DNA from: Rachicladosporium sp. CCFEE 5018
Lineage: Eukaryota > Ascomycota > Dothideomycetes > Cladosporiales > Cladosporiaceae
Length of the DNA: 64,000 nucleotides
Assembly (NCBI GenBank): GCA_002077045.2
Contig: KZ111202.1
Span: forward strand, 1 to 64,000
Direction: 5' to 3'
Both the position numbers and the translations under genes were made by a program. Shown here in pieces: positions 10,250-20,052 of this stretch. Below the pieces are notes generated by a model. That model was not told where the DNA came from. It was given only the letters and a program-made list of their open reading frames with translations, and did not search any database. Numbering within the stretch: the stretch's first letter is position 1; every line of letters begins with the position of its first letter.

Positions 10250-10579
10250 CGCTGCTGAAGCTTCGTGTAGTTGCCACTGTTGGCGAGGAAGGGGCTGGCA
10301 TGCTGCCCAAAATACGACTGCTGCATGTCGTGAAGGCGATGTGAATGCAGTCATGTCGGGAAGGGGTCTGGTGTGTAGTGCGATCGCTTACTGAGCACAT
10401 CTGTGCCTTGCAATACGATAGATCCTGCTTGCTTCCATGATCGATGATTACTTCCGATCTCACCCTTTTCCAACCATTCGTAGCATCTCAAGTGGTACAA
10501 CATAAGATGGCACCCGTGGTCGCTGTTGACCCTGCGTCGTATGGGATCAGACCGACCACACTCACGGACGTAGTGTACC
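10250..10579. other. Decayed 3' tail of copy A, then intergenic
   Basis: From about 10234 to 10344 a different frame reads VEKFVTLLKLR and onwards, ending in a TGA. It matches the C-terminus of copy B (VEEFVKKLRLE). This is former coding sequence put out of frame by the 16-base deletion. The rest of the interval to 10579 is the presumed promoter of copy B, and I see no other feature in it. Confidence 0.6.
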
Positions 10580-11429
10580 ATGTCAGCCGTTCACGACCAG
10601 AGCACAGATGTGACCTTACATCCGCTATTCGGTATCATCGTTTCCGAGCAAAGCTACCTGCTTGGTATTCGTGATCTGGTTGCAACGAAGCATGCTGAGA
10701 TACTGGTGTCGCGCGTCATTCCCTTTCACATACCGGACGAGCTTGTATTTGCGATTGCCGAACACGTCTCTGAGGTCGCAAATCGGCGCGAGCGTGAGAA
10801 GGAAGACCCTCCACGGGTTGTAGAAGGCCGGCTGAATAGATACGGTGTACGCGAGATGATCTTGTCGGGTGGGAGGTCACCTGCAGAACGAGAGGCGATT
10901 GCTGAGATGGTAAGTCAGCTCGAGGACTCTAGGTACGCATTGTGCTAACACGGTGACCTGGCAGAGAACGTACAATGTCGCCCTTGTCACCACAAGAATC
11001 TCGAGACCTGGGTCGAAAATGCCGGAGCACTGGATCCATATGAGTGCCGCGAGGGTTCGCCCAGGGCTCATCAACAACGTGCCACCACTGCATGAGAACG
11101 ATCTTTCAGCTCTTGGGCCTTTGCCACAGCTGCAGTACGGCGTGACCTATACATATCAAAGTGTAAAAGTGACGAGCCATGGCGACCAAGGAGCACAACG
11201 CGACCTGCTGACGCTTCAACCTGACGACCTTGCGACCGACCGCATGAGTCTGGGCTTGCCCGGTACAGTACCGGCGGTCATCGCAAGGCTTTTTCAACTC
11301 CACGGACTTGACGAGGCGATGAAAGTGTGGGACCAGGAGAGTGTGGAGGAGTTCGTGAAGAAGCTACGGCTGGAGGCAACACCTTCCACTGGGAAGCCTG
11401 GCGCTAGGATAAAGTCCCAGCTGCGGTAG
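10580..11429 (+). CDS. Orphan tandem paralogue B, function unknown
   Basis: Two exons: 10580-10909 and 10965-11429, with a 55-base intron (GTAAGT donor, GTGAC branch, GGCAG acceptor). The product is 264 residues, and I do not recognise a domain. It shares order and motifs with copy A: LHPLFGII, SYLLGIR, ATKHAEILVSR, a PDELVFAIAEHV helix, ISRPG, EHWIHMSAARVRPG, and QLHGLDEAMKVW followed by a charged tail VEEFVKKLRLE that copy A has lost. The PDELV helix superficially resembles the start of an F-box, but the rest of an F-box is not evident. It is soluble and has no signal peptide. The conserved intron position shows the two genes arose by tandem duplication of a spliced gene. Confidence 0.65.
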
Positions 11430-12063
11430 TTGTACATAGTGAAAGCAGATTGAGAGAAACAGTGCCGAAGGCTATGGGTCAATGGAGGTCTGGCCCACTC
11501 GGCGGACTTAGAAGCTGGGAGTACGTAGCGACCTTTCGTATTCTTACTCCACAAACGCTGATACGAGCTTCCAATTGTGACCAGCATACGTGCCAACCCC
11601 AGCTGAATCGATGGATATACATGTATTGGTCCAGCGAAGAAGGATTGCAATTGTTCACGAATCGTCCGCTCGGCTCTCCTATCAGTCTCGTGCCTGAGGT
11701 TTCCAGGCATTCACGAGCAAGACTACATCTTACTTTATGCTGGGAAAGTCTTGTGCCTTTCAATGACATAGCGCAGCAAGCTTTCATCGCGTGGTCCACC
11801 CAGTGAGAGCTTGAGCATGTGTATGGCCATCGTGCTTCTCCGCTCCGCGCAACTCTATTCGTGGTAAGCCCGACTCTACATCTGGCGCCGTCACGGTGAC
11901 GCGCGAGACCCACGACTTCAAGGGGCGAGCAACAAGATGTAGATCGAGCAGACGGTAAGGCTACCACCGCATACTCGTTGCTTTGCTCTCCTCTTTATCC
12001 CTACGTCCTTCTTCACTCAGCGTTCGATCTCCTCGACTTCCACAGTACTTGCATCAACCAGTT
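11430..12063. other. Intergenic, upstream of the dehydrogenase gene
   Basis: No convincing coding frame. The last 80 bases before the next gene are pyrimidine-rich (CTCTTTATCC, CCTTCTTCACTC), typical of a fungal core promoter. One AGGGG core at 11921-11925 could be a stress-response element, which would fit the stress-type dehydrogenase downstream, but a single five-base match is weak. Confidence 0.35.
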
Positions 12064-13069
12064 ATGTCACCTTCTCAGTTCGAAATCGGTAGCATCTCCC
12101 TTACCTGGCCACTCCTTCAGCATCCACTGATCCGAAATCAGGCTGGCAGCCGCCTGCTCCTCAAAGCCAGAATGTCCCAGGCCTCGAGTCCAAGATGGAT
12201 CCCCTTCCTGTTGTTGATGAAGTGCCGACCTGGGACGGCAAAGCTACAAAGTACAAAGGAGCCAACAAGCTCCTTGACCGCAAAGCTTTGATCACAGGTG
12301 GTGACTCTGGGATCGGAAGGGCCGTCGCTGTGCTCTTTGCAATTGAGGGCGCCGATAGCTTTATCGTCTACTTGCCCGAAGAGCAGAGCGACGCGGAAGA
12401 GACGAAGAGGCTGGTCGAGAGCTACGGACGGAAATGCTGGCTATATGCTACGGATCTGAAGAGCAAGGACAATTGCAGGAAGGTCGTCGACGAAGCTATA
12501 GCCAAGATGGGAACGATTTCCACGCTCGTAAATAATGCAGCATATCAGATGATGACCGACAGCATCTTAGAGCTCAGCGAGGAGCAGTGGGTACACACAT
12601 TCGACACGAATATCCATCGTAAGTACTAGAGAGCCTCAAATCGTCTTGAAGGTCACGTGAGAACTGACGTCAAGCAGCATACTTCTACCTCGCCAAATAC
12701 GTCCTCCCTCACATGAAGCAAGGCGACACGATCATCAACAATGCCTCCGTGAACTGCTACGTCGGTCGTCCAGATCTCCTCGACTACACCTCAAGCAAAG
12801 GCGCCATTGTGGCCTTTACGCGTGGGCTGTCGAACCAGTTCGTCGGTAAAGGTATCCGTGTCAACGCGGTGGCTCCGGGCCCAGTGTGGACACCGTTGAT
12901 TGTGGCCACTATGACGGAAGAGGCCCAGAAAGGGTTCACGTCACCCATGGGACGAGGAGCGCAGCCAAGTGAGATTGCCACGTGCTTTGTGTTTCTCGCG
13001 AGTAACGATAGTAGTCAGCTGAGTGGGCAGACTATTCACTGTAATGGTGGAGTGATCGTCAACGGCTAG
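12064..13069 (+). CDS. Short-chain dehydrogenase/reductase, YghA/general-stress type
   Basis: Three exons: 12064-12088, 12142-12618 and 12678-13069, giving 297 residues. Introns have GTAGCA..ATCAG and GTAAGT..AAGCAG ends; the second acceptor was chosen because it gives the family sequence NIHPYFYLAKY. The Rossmann nucleotide motif TGGDSGIG is at 60-67, LVNNAAYQ follows, and the catalytic YTSSK places Tyr204 and Lys208, preceded by INNASVN with the catalytic Ser. The long N-terminal extension before the Rossmann fold (PGLESKMDPLP) is typical of the YghA/GSP39 branch, NAD(P)-dependent reductases of uncertain substrate linked to stress. There is no signal peptide, so it is probably cytosolic. 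It ends 76 bases from the convergent ERP1 gene. Confidence 0.88.
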
Positions 13070-13145
13070 ACTAGCAATCGTAGACATGAGCCAGTCGCAA
13101 ATGACATTTAGCCTGGAGACCGTAGTTTCATAGACGTACATCCCT

Positions 13146-13919
13146 CTACGTCAGCTTCTGCTTGATGAAGAACGCCCTCAAGTAGCTCAGCTGCCACGCG
13201 CAAGTCACCGCCAACACCACCACCTGAATGACCGTCCACCTTACAAACTTGGCATTCACGCTTTCGCTCTGATCTCTGAACTCCGCCTCCCTCTCCCTCT
13301 GATGTATCTGCTCTCTCCTCACGTCCTGCAGCCTCGCGTTCAAATCCCGCACCTTCTGCACGACATCCTGTATCTTGTCCTTGTCGCTGCTCTCGATATT
13401 CGAGGTCTCGCCTATGGCCAAGTCAAGCTCAAACTTGATGCCGCCGACTTGAGAGCCGGAAAAGAGGAAGCCGCTTGTGGAGGGGACGTTGGTGGGGGTG
13501 AAGCACAGGCGGTGATCGCCGGAGTCCGCGGCTGAGAAGGTGAATTTGCCTTTAGAGGTGCCACGGTTGGAGACGACGCGGTGGTCGTTGTCGAAGACTT
13601 CGTCGACGGTTATGAAGATACCCTGCTCTGATCGTCAGGTGGGGCACGTGATTGGGATTAATCTGTCATGGCGTACCATCTCTGAGTTGTCCACGTATGT
13701 TCGAGATTGCTCATTCCATTGCGTCGCCTTGTAGTGGCCTGCAAAGGATTAGCGACAATGATTAGACTTGTTCCAGCGATTGCTCTTACCAACGACCATG
13801 GTGTCCTTTGGCAGATCCTCGAAGAAGCATTTCTGCACTGGACCGTCAATGTAGAAGTAGAGCGCTTGCGCCTGGCTGACCAGCAACGTCAGCAAGACGC
13901 AAGATAGTGCCGCCAACAT
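13146..13919 (-). CDS. ERP1: p24-family ER-Golgi cargo receptor, ERP1/alpha type
   Basis: Three exons: 13919-13790, 13738-13677 and 13622-13146, giving 222 residues. The protein has a cleavable signal peptide (residues 1-19, cut before LYFYIDG) and a GOLD domain with the conserved first cysteine in QKCFFEDLP. A heptad-rich coiled coil follows (about 150-185), then one membrane segment (IQVVVLAVTCAW) and a short cytosolic tail FFIKQKLT. The FF pair and lysines fit COPII/COPI coat binding. p24 proteins cycle between ER and Golgi as hetero-oligomers and sort GPI-anchored and other cargo. CFFEDLPKDTMVVG resembles alpha-subfamily members (yeast Erp1, human TMED9). Both introns carry clear branch sites (GCTAAT, CTGAC). 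Start chosen at 13919 because it begins the signal peptide. Confidence 0.9.
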
Positions 13920-15054
13920 GTCTGCTGAATGAGAGTGTCCGGTCAGATGGGCGACCTGCAATGTTCCCCTTGAGTGTGGTTCAAGTCCAAGTCAAATGCC
14001 AAGCCTCGTTCCTGAACGCGACTTCGTCTTCACGCGATTGACTCTAGTCTTCTCCGTATGCACAATGATTGACATTGAATATGACACACTCTATACGACG
14101 CGATCAGTGCCGTGGGCAACTGCACATGCCACACCGACGAGCCCGTGACAACACAGCGAGCCTGTTGCGCTAATAAGCTCCCACTCCATCGTTCACCCAT
14201 CGAAGGCGTCCATCCACGAAATGCCACCAGAAGCTTGACCCTTCGTGACCTTCAGTGCCCCTTTCTTCGCTCGCCTCCCAGCAACGAACCCATTTGGCGA
14301 GGCCTCGACGTAGGACTGTCTGGCGGCACCCACTGCTAGCTCATCGGACTTGCATAGGTCCCAGATCGACCGAGATCTCAGTGCGACCTGTATGCGTCAG
14401 GGTAGTACCATATCGCTCCTTCGCTTTCTTGAGATTGTAGCAGATGCGGTGCATCAGGTGATGCTTAGCTATCTCGTCCATCTTGAGCGTATTTGAATCA
14501 GGCGTCCGATTTGCAAGTCGTTCATGTCGTTCATGCGCTCTCCGGGTACCCATCTTCATCGGACTGATGTAAGTAGTGAACGAGCGATGTCTCGAATCCA
14601 AGACTCCCAGCAGGAGAATCAGAGATGCTTCATTGTCCGCCAGAGAGCTGATAAGGATTGAACCCATTCTCCGGAAGGTATCATGCAGAGACCGAAGCTG
14701 TGAAATGGCAGTCACTTCACAGTGGTGCGCAATTGCCCTGACGCTGCGCTGACAATGCCACGCCCTCCATAACAGTGCACGTTGAGATCATCAACATGTC
14801 CTCGAAACTTTACAGAGATCATGACCATCTCAGACAGCATCGATAGCTCCCATCACTATCGCTGGATCGCACATACGTTACTTCGAGGTAAGCAGGATGT
14901 CGAAAAACATCGCCATCCTAGTGTACTGATGTCTCTAAGAAATAGGGACACATAAAGTGCACTACTCATACACTCAGCCTCCATATTCCAACAAAAGGTC
15001 ATCGTACGCAGAGACGAAGACGCTCCTCGCTTGGTTTGATCGACTTCATCCGAC
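13920..15054. other. Intergenic, no gene seen
   Basis: This should hold the ERP1 promoter on the left and that of the 2EXR-like gene on the right. A 124-codon minus frame at 14341-14715 has no recognisable motif and no support from splice signals. I see no tRNA, repeat or mobile element. Confidence 0.45.
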
Positions 15055-15834
15055 ATGTCTCCCTCCAGCACACCTGCTGCGGTGACTGCCGTAGTCCAGT
15101 CATCAACGTCCTACGGAAGTATCTTCGGCGTTGTACAAGTCCACCTGCCACTTGAGACTCGGCTCGTCATCTTCGAGCTGGCTGTGCCGAGGGAATCATT
15201 GATTGCGATCACTCCGAGAGGCTTTGGGATACCCAGTGTACTGCTCCTTGATCGTCGATCCCGGGCAGAAACGAGAGCGATTTTCTACCAGGTGAACATC
15301 TTTACAATTACGGTCCATGGATTCGACTCCACCGTCCTGGTCAGAGCTAGTCGATGGATCCGTGCTATGAACGCAGGCACACCTGCTGTCCAGATGCCAA
15401 GAATGCACGTGCAGACAGTCTACGAGCTGGATCTTGACAATCTTTTGACTTGGGTGCGCCAATACCACGCCGGACTTACTCTATGGGCACCCTCCAATTT
15501 GCTGATTATGCCTCTGTCTACGCGGAATGCATTTCAGCTCGCGATAGACGTGTTGTTCCGCTCCGCAGCGGCACAACGCGGGTCGACGTGGGCAGTGACA
15601 CTGTCACGCTTGCGACAGTTCGGAGCTTTCGGTCGTCTTGACCTGCTCGACACCTTGTACCATCCGCGCGATCCGTCTCCGGCAGCTCTGCTCTTGCCGT
15701 CTGATGCTTGGGGAGTGACTGGTCCGGCAGATCAGAACGAAGCATCTGGAGAGGCGCCATCTGACGAGTCGAGCAAGTCAACTAGTGAACGCGGGGCACA
15801 AGGCAACCACGACGACGATGAAGGAAGTACATGA
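15055..15834 (+). CDS. 2EXR/F-box-like protein, dispersed relative of the 54-61 kb array
   Basis: A single exon of 259 codons. The N-terminal half follows the same plan as the array genes at 54-61 kb: VHLPLETRLVIFELAV corresponds to their LSGELRNxIWxxAV, SVLLLDRRSRAETRAIFYQ to their GLLxxCRxIRxEAxSIxY, and NLLTWVRQYHAG to their NLxxWLERxHAG. This is the layout of the fungal 2EXR domain (F-box-like, named for paired E-x-R motifs). The last 40 residues are acidic and Ser-rich. There is no signal peptide or membrane segment. No biochemical role is established for these proteins that I can name; a role as a ubiquitin-ligase adaptor would be inference from F-box likeness only. Confidence 0.7.
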   Translation: MSPSSTPAAVTAVVQSSTSYGSIFGVVQVHLPLETRLVIFELAVPRESLIAITPRGFGIPSVLLLDRRSRAETRAIFYQVNIFTITVHGFDSTVLVRASRWIRAMNAGTPAVQMPRMHVQTVYELDLDNLLTWVRQYHAGLTLWAPSNLLIMPLSTRNAFQLAIDVLFRSAAAQRGSTWAVTLSRLRQFGAFGRLDLLDTLYHPRDPSPAALLLPSDAWGVTGPADQNEASGEAPSDESSKSTSERGAQGNHDDDEGST

Positions 15835-16995
15835 TGGTATCGCGGCATGTGGAGGTAGTGAAGGAGCGTGCGCTACGTGCTGCAGGAGTGGATGCGATGA
15901 GCGTCTGTTGTCACATGGTTTAGTCCCATGCACCGTCAATAATCCAGTATACCGCGGCGTTCATCTCCGTGCATAAATCGTCTCCCCGTCGAAGAGGTCC
16001 ATCGGCTGCCGAAGTCGTCATGAGCTGACGTCCTGCATTCCATCGACGCAGCCCTCATGTTGCACACACACGGTCCTGACTCCGACGCCCCGCCTGCTCG
16101 CCTACTTTGACCCCTCCACCCTCCAGCTTATCAGTCACGCAACAGGATAGCACAAGCTGCACAACACAGACGGCTCGCCATCGTTCCAGACCTGTTGCAC
16201 GCTAGCCCTCTTGTGCTGCTGACGCAGTGCTGCCGGACTCCATACGACTTGCGTGGGATGACAGTATAGGCGTCATCTGTGCGGCAATATGTCGTGCTAT
16301 TGAGCTGAGAGGTTATATTGGCTTGTTCCCGGGTAAGTAGATCAAGTTCGGGAGATTGCCTTCATATCGATAGAGCTCGTGAAGAGTATCGAGGGACTGC
16401 ATGAGGTGGAGGTATGGCGTGGGGGTGACTTCTGCGTCTCGATGGCCGAATGCGACGCTGTCGAAGTAACAGAGATGGGACTGGAAGACGTGATCCGAAA
16501 CTTATCGGGGAAGTGAGAGAGATATGAGGAAGAAGCTGAGTCTCGTCGAAGCAGTGCGTGTCGGCCGATGTGACCATGGTTTGTTATCAGTCAAGCAGCT
16601 GAACTACCTAGAACCAATCGCATCGTACCAACGACAATTGCGCGTTGTACATGCTCCCGTCCTCAATGTCTCGTCCGCCATTCATCATGGCGCCGTCGTC
16701 CCTGAGAGCCCTCGATCCTATCCCGTGGTCCATCCATGCCAATGCTACACGCTACACAGCTGGCCGCACGCCGGCGCCAGCTCATGCAGCAGAACGCCTC
16801 GCCCAACGGGAGCTTTTGTTACATCCACATGCTAAGTGATCGTGAGTCCTGAATCGTTCCCATCGCCTTCAAACCCCACCATGAGTGGCCCCTCCAACAG
16901 AAGCCAATACCGAAATATGCCGAGTCGCTAGTAGTACAAGAGAGGAGGTGACATCAACAAGTACCGAATAAGTGGTCAATGACCGGGACGATAGG
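15835..16995. other. Intergenic, no gene seen
   Basis: This lies 3' to both the 2EXR-like gene and the convergent Ecl1-like gene. Short frames on both strands look random. I see no RNA gene or repeat. Confidence 0.45.
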
Positions 16996-17367
16996 CTATC
17001 GTAGACTCGATCGACGTTTCGACTCGCGGGCTTGGTCGAAGGAGCTAAAGTAGCCGTGAAGCTCAGCCCGAGCTTCCTTGCTTAAGGTGGGACTTGACTT
17101 GGTCGAGCTGGTCGTCGAGGAGAGGGATGTGTGTGACGACGACGGAGTGAGGATCTTCTCGGTCGATGATCGTGTGGTCGATGTGGGGAAGCCGTATGCA
17201 GCTGGAAGGACGAAGGTCGATGAGCTTGACCAGGCCGGTGTTATGGGCGAGCTTGGTATCGAGCTGCTCGCTTTCTCAAGCTCTGCTAGTCGACAACTTT
17301 GCGAGCAGTATGGTCCATCTGCGCATTGCTTATCGCATGCGATGCAGAAGTCTTGGAAGCAGTCCAT
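16996..17367 (-). CDS. ECL1: Ecl1-like life-span regulatory zinc protein
   Basis: A single exon of 123 codons starting at ATG 17367. The N-terminus carries a compact metal-binding cluster, DCFQDFCIACDKQ then YCSQSCRLAE, which is the hallmark of the fungal Ecl1/life-span regulatory factor family. The remainder is Ser/Thr-rich and ends in a basic tail (ESKRRSSLR). In fission yeast, Ecl1-family proteins extend chronological life span and respond to starvation and metal supply; they are small nuclear or cytosolic proteins of unclear mechanism. The frame could be read further upstream from a non-ATG codon, but the ATG directly before the Cys cluster matches the family. It lies downstream of flbA on the same strand, with an assembly gap between. 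Confidence 0.82.
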   Translation of the reverse strand: MDCFQDFCIACDKQCADGPYCSQSCRLAELEKASSSIPSSPITPAWSSSSTFVLPAAYGFPTSTTRSSTEKILTPSSSHTSLSSTTSSTKSSPTLSKEARAELHGYFSSFDQARESKRRSSLR

Positions 17368-17552
17368 GTTGATTGATGTCGAGCAAGTTATGGTGTCTAG
17401 ACCAGTGGAGACCAAAAAGCAACAAAGCAGCTTTTGAATGTTTGCTTTGTCGAGGATGAATCGTTGCTGAAGATGACTACACTATGGCGCTATATGTCGA
17501 ATACACCAGAGTCTGCTGTGAATCATCCAGCGCACGGATGGCGTGACAGTCG

Positions 17553-17652
17553 NNNNNNNNNNNNNNNNNNNNNNNNNNNNNNNNNNNNNNNNNNNNNNNN
17601 NNNNNNNNNNNNNNNNNNNNNNNNNNNNNNNNNNNNNNNNNNNNNNNNNNNN
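17553..17652. other. Assembly gap (100 N)
   Basis: Exactly 100 N, the usual placeholder for a gap of unknown size. It removes the extreme C-terminus of the flbA gene and part of the spacer before the Ecl1-like gene. Confidence 0.98.
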
Positions 17653-20052
17653 ACGTTGCGCTCCCTGAGCACTGAGGCATATTTTGGTTCCCTCGAGAAT
17701 TTCGGCACCGAGTCTGATGCCATCAGCTTGAAGACGCTGCTTTGCGCTTGGTCAAAGAGTTGGGCGACTTCGTCGAGACTCGTGATCATTTGCTCGTCCT
17801 CGCCCACAGCGCGTGTCATGCGGCCAGCGAGTGCGTTGCGGAGGTTGTGATCGATGTTGAGTTCGCAGGGCGAACCAGGAGCGAGAAAGGCGTTGTAGAG
17901 ACCTGTCGTGAAATTAGCTTCATGGTCACAAGTGTACAGTACGTACGATGCACTCACTGTAAGCCGATGCCAGCGTCTCCCTGATCACATCCAATCGCGG
18001 CGGCAGACTGCTCGACTTCGCCCTCCCGTAATCCGACAAGAAGGACTTGACTTCCACATAGAAAGCCAAGTTCTCCTCGCAATGCGTCTCCCTTAAGTAC
18101 TCCCGGAAAAGCAACCTCAATGCCGGGTCGCGGAGAATGACAGTCATGCGGTTCGTGTTGGAGTCTCGTGTCACACCATTTGGTACACGAGCCTGCAGTG
18201 TCCCCTCGCCATTGACGGATCCATTAGGACTTGTCACCCAGCAGGCCGTGCGCATGCCCTTTTGTGTCACTGCGTACAGCACGTGCTTTGAGGGCTGGAA
18301 GCGTTGTGCATTTGCTCCGCTCTCCATCACGGGCTCCACCAAGCCATGCAGTATGAACGCCTGCGCAATCTCGAAGACCTCCCGCTTGTCCACAACCGTA
18401 CAGCAGTTCATCAGCCAGTCATACGCAGCTTTGCCAGTGAATGCGTACGGAGCTTCCTTATCGCCCCGCCGTGATCGCTGCATCCGCACACCAACGTAGC
18501 CTGTCGCGTACTCGCCAACCGAGTCCGAGTCGGAGCCTGTCGAAAGTGACTTCAAATTAGGTCCAGTGTCGCCTGCAAAGCGTCGGAAGAGCACGCTGAT
18601 CGTAGGACCGTCGGAATTGATCTTGTCGCTGTCGCTCTCACGCTCTAGGATCACGAGCTGCATAACGTTACGAGGTGAGTCTAGGAGCTCGTTGACATGT
18701 CGTTGGTGGATCCCATTGCGCTGACAGAAGCGCGCAAGAATGTGCATACCCTTTGGCGTCAGCTGCCACACAGCGCTCTTCGAGGTGAAGTCCGTCTTGC
18801 CCTCCACTGAATCCACAAAACGTGCATCCAGAAATCTCTGACATACTGAACGTGCCATCTCCCGTGCCATTGAGAATGTCGTTGTCGTAGTAGTGGTGAC
18901 GATTCGCGACGGGTCTTTGGGATCTGGCATACGGTTGGATTGCGAGAATTTGAGTGACCCCAGATTCGTCATCGCCTCCTCTGTGGTGAACGTGTGCTCT
19001 ATCCGCGAGAAGCGCACTCGATGTGGTATGAGTGGCAAGCTCACCATGAGCGTCGAGAAGAGGTCCTCAAAATCCTGTACTGAAGTCAGAGTCTGTCCCG
19101 GACACCTCTCCCCAAACGTTATTGTCCGCTGCCCGCGACACTCGAATATGAGTGTCATTGAATGACGTTTGAGTGTATTGGAGCAATTGCGTGTAATGTT
19201 GATGAATGCGGAGACAAGCACTAGGCTTGCTGCAACCTCCGTGGCTGTGTAACGCACATGCAACACAAAATTTCACGACATTCACGGCAGGGGTCGCACG
19301 TGGAATCGGGGGAAAGTGGTACATACCCTTGTGTAAGGACGCTCATCCTCGGTCATGCGAAGGAGTCGCGAAGACGTTTGATGCATCATGCGCGGTTTGC
19401 TGCGGGTATCCTCACGGGTCTGTTTCTCGGTGACAATCTCCTCACTCGGCCGGAGCAGGTGTTCTCTCGATGCGTTCCTGTGCGCAGTGTACAGATCTTG
19501 AGCCGATGTCCGCTCGTAGACGGACTTTATCTCTGATTTCGAGTCGTCCGTGTAGGTAGTCTCGGATGATGTGTTGGACAATGTTGATGTGACTGAACGC
19601 TTGTGTGTGCTTGCAGGTGAGATGGGCGTATTGCTGGCCACGAGGGTCTCGGGAAGGCGAGTCGGGATGGCAGGCTGTCTGTCTTGCTGAAACACACTTC
19701 CGCGAGAGCGTATCCGGCCTAGAGATGCGAGGCGGGAGTGCGCACGGGACTTGACGGTCGACGCGAGCGTCCTCTGCGGGAGATCCAGCTTGACTGAAGG
19801 TAGGGAGAGTGAGGAGTGCAAGGGTGGAATTGAGTGCGGGAGTGTCGCAGACTGAGGAGCGATGACAGTATCGGTTACGTCAGGAGCGGCATGGACAGCA
19901 TGTGCGTTCCTCGTGGCTCCGCGTGGGAATTGCCTCGTGGCGGGCAATGCAGGCGAGGAATGCTGCGGCAGGCGTGGACGAGCAGCAACGGGGTGGGAGG
20001 TGGTATTATCAGCGGAATGTGGAATGCGGGTGGAGAAGGACAAGGACGACAT
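17653..20052 (-). CDS. flbA: FlbA-type RGS protein, C-terminus in assembly gap
   Basis: Exons 20052-19327, 19074-17958 and 17902-17653 (running into the gap). The 242-residue first exon is Ser/Pro-rich and ends in LLRMTEDERPYTR. The second begins DFEDLFSTLMVSLP and holds two DEP domains (around LGSLKFSQSNRMPDP and KAAYDWLMNCCTVVDK), then the start of the RGS domain (LRDPALRLLFREYLRETHCEENL). The third completes it (LYNAFLAPGSPCELNIDH). FlbA/Sst2 proteins speed GTP hydrolysis by a G-alpha subunit, damping growth signalling and permitting conidiation; DEP domains bring them to membranes and receptors. Intron 1 is long (252 bases). The start is ATG 20052; an upstream GTG in frame was not used. 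By comparison with FlbA only a short tail should be missing. Confidence 0.9.

Noticed and set aside
10580..10909. F-box in orphan paralogue B
   Set aside because: Only the PDELVFAIAEHV helix resembles an F-box start; the rest of the F-box pattern is not evident.
14341..14715. 124-codon minus-strand frame in the ERP1/2EXR spacer
   Set aside because: No recognisable family, no promoter or splice support; too short to stand alone.
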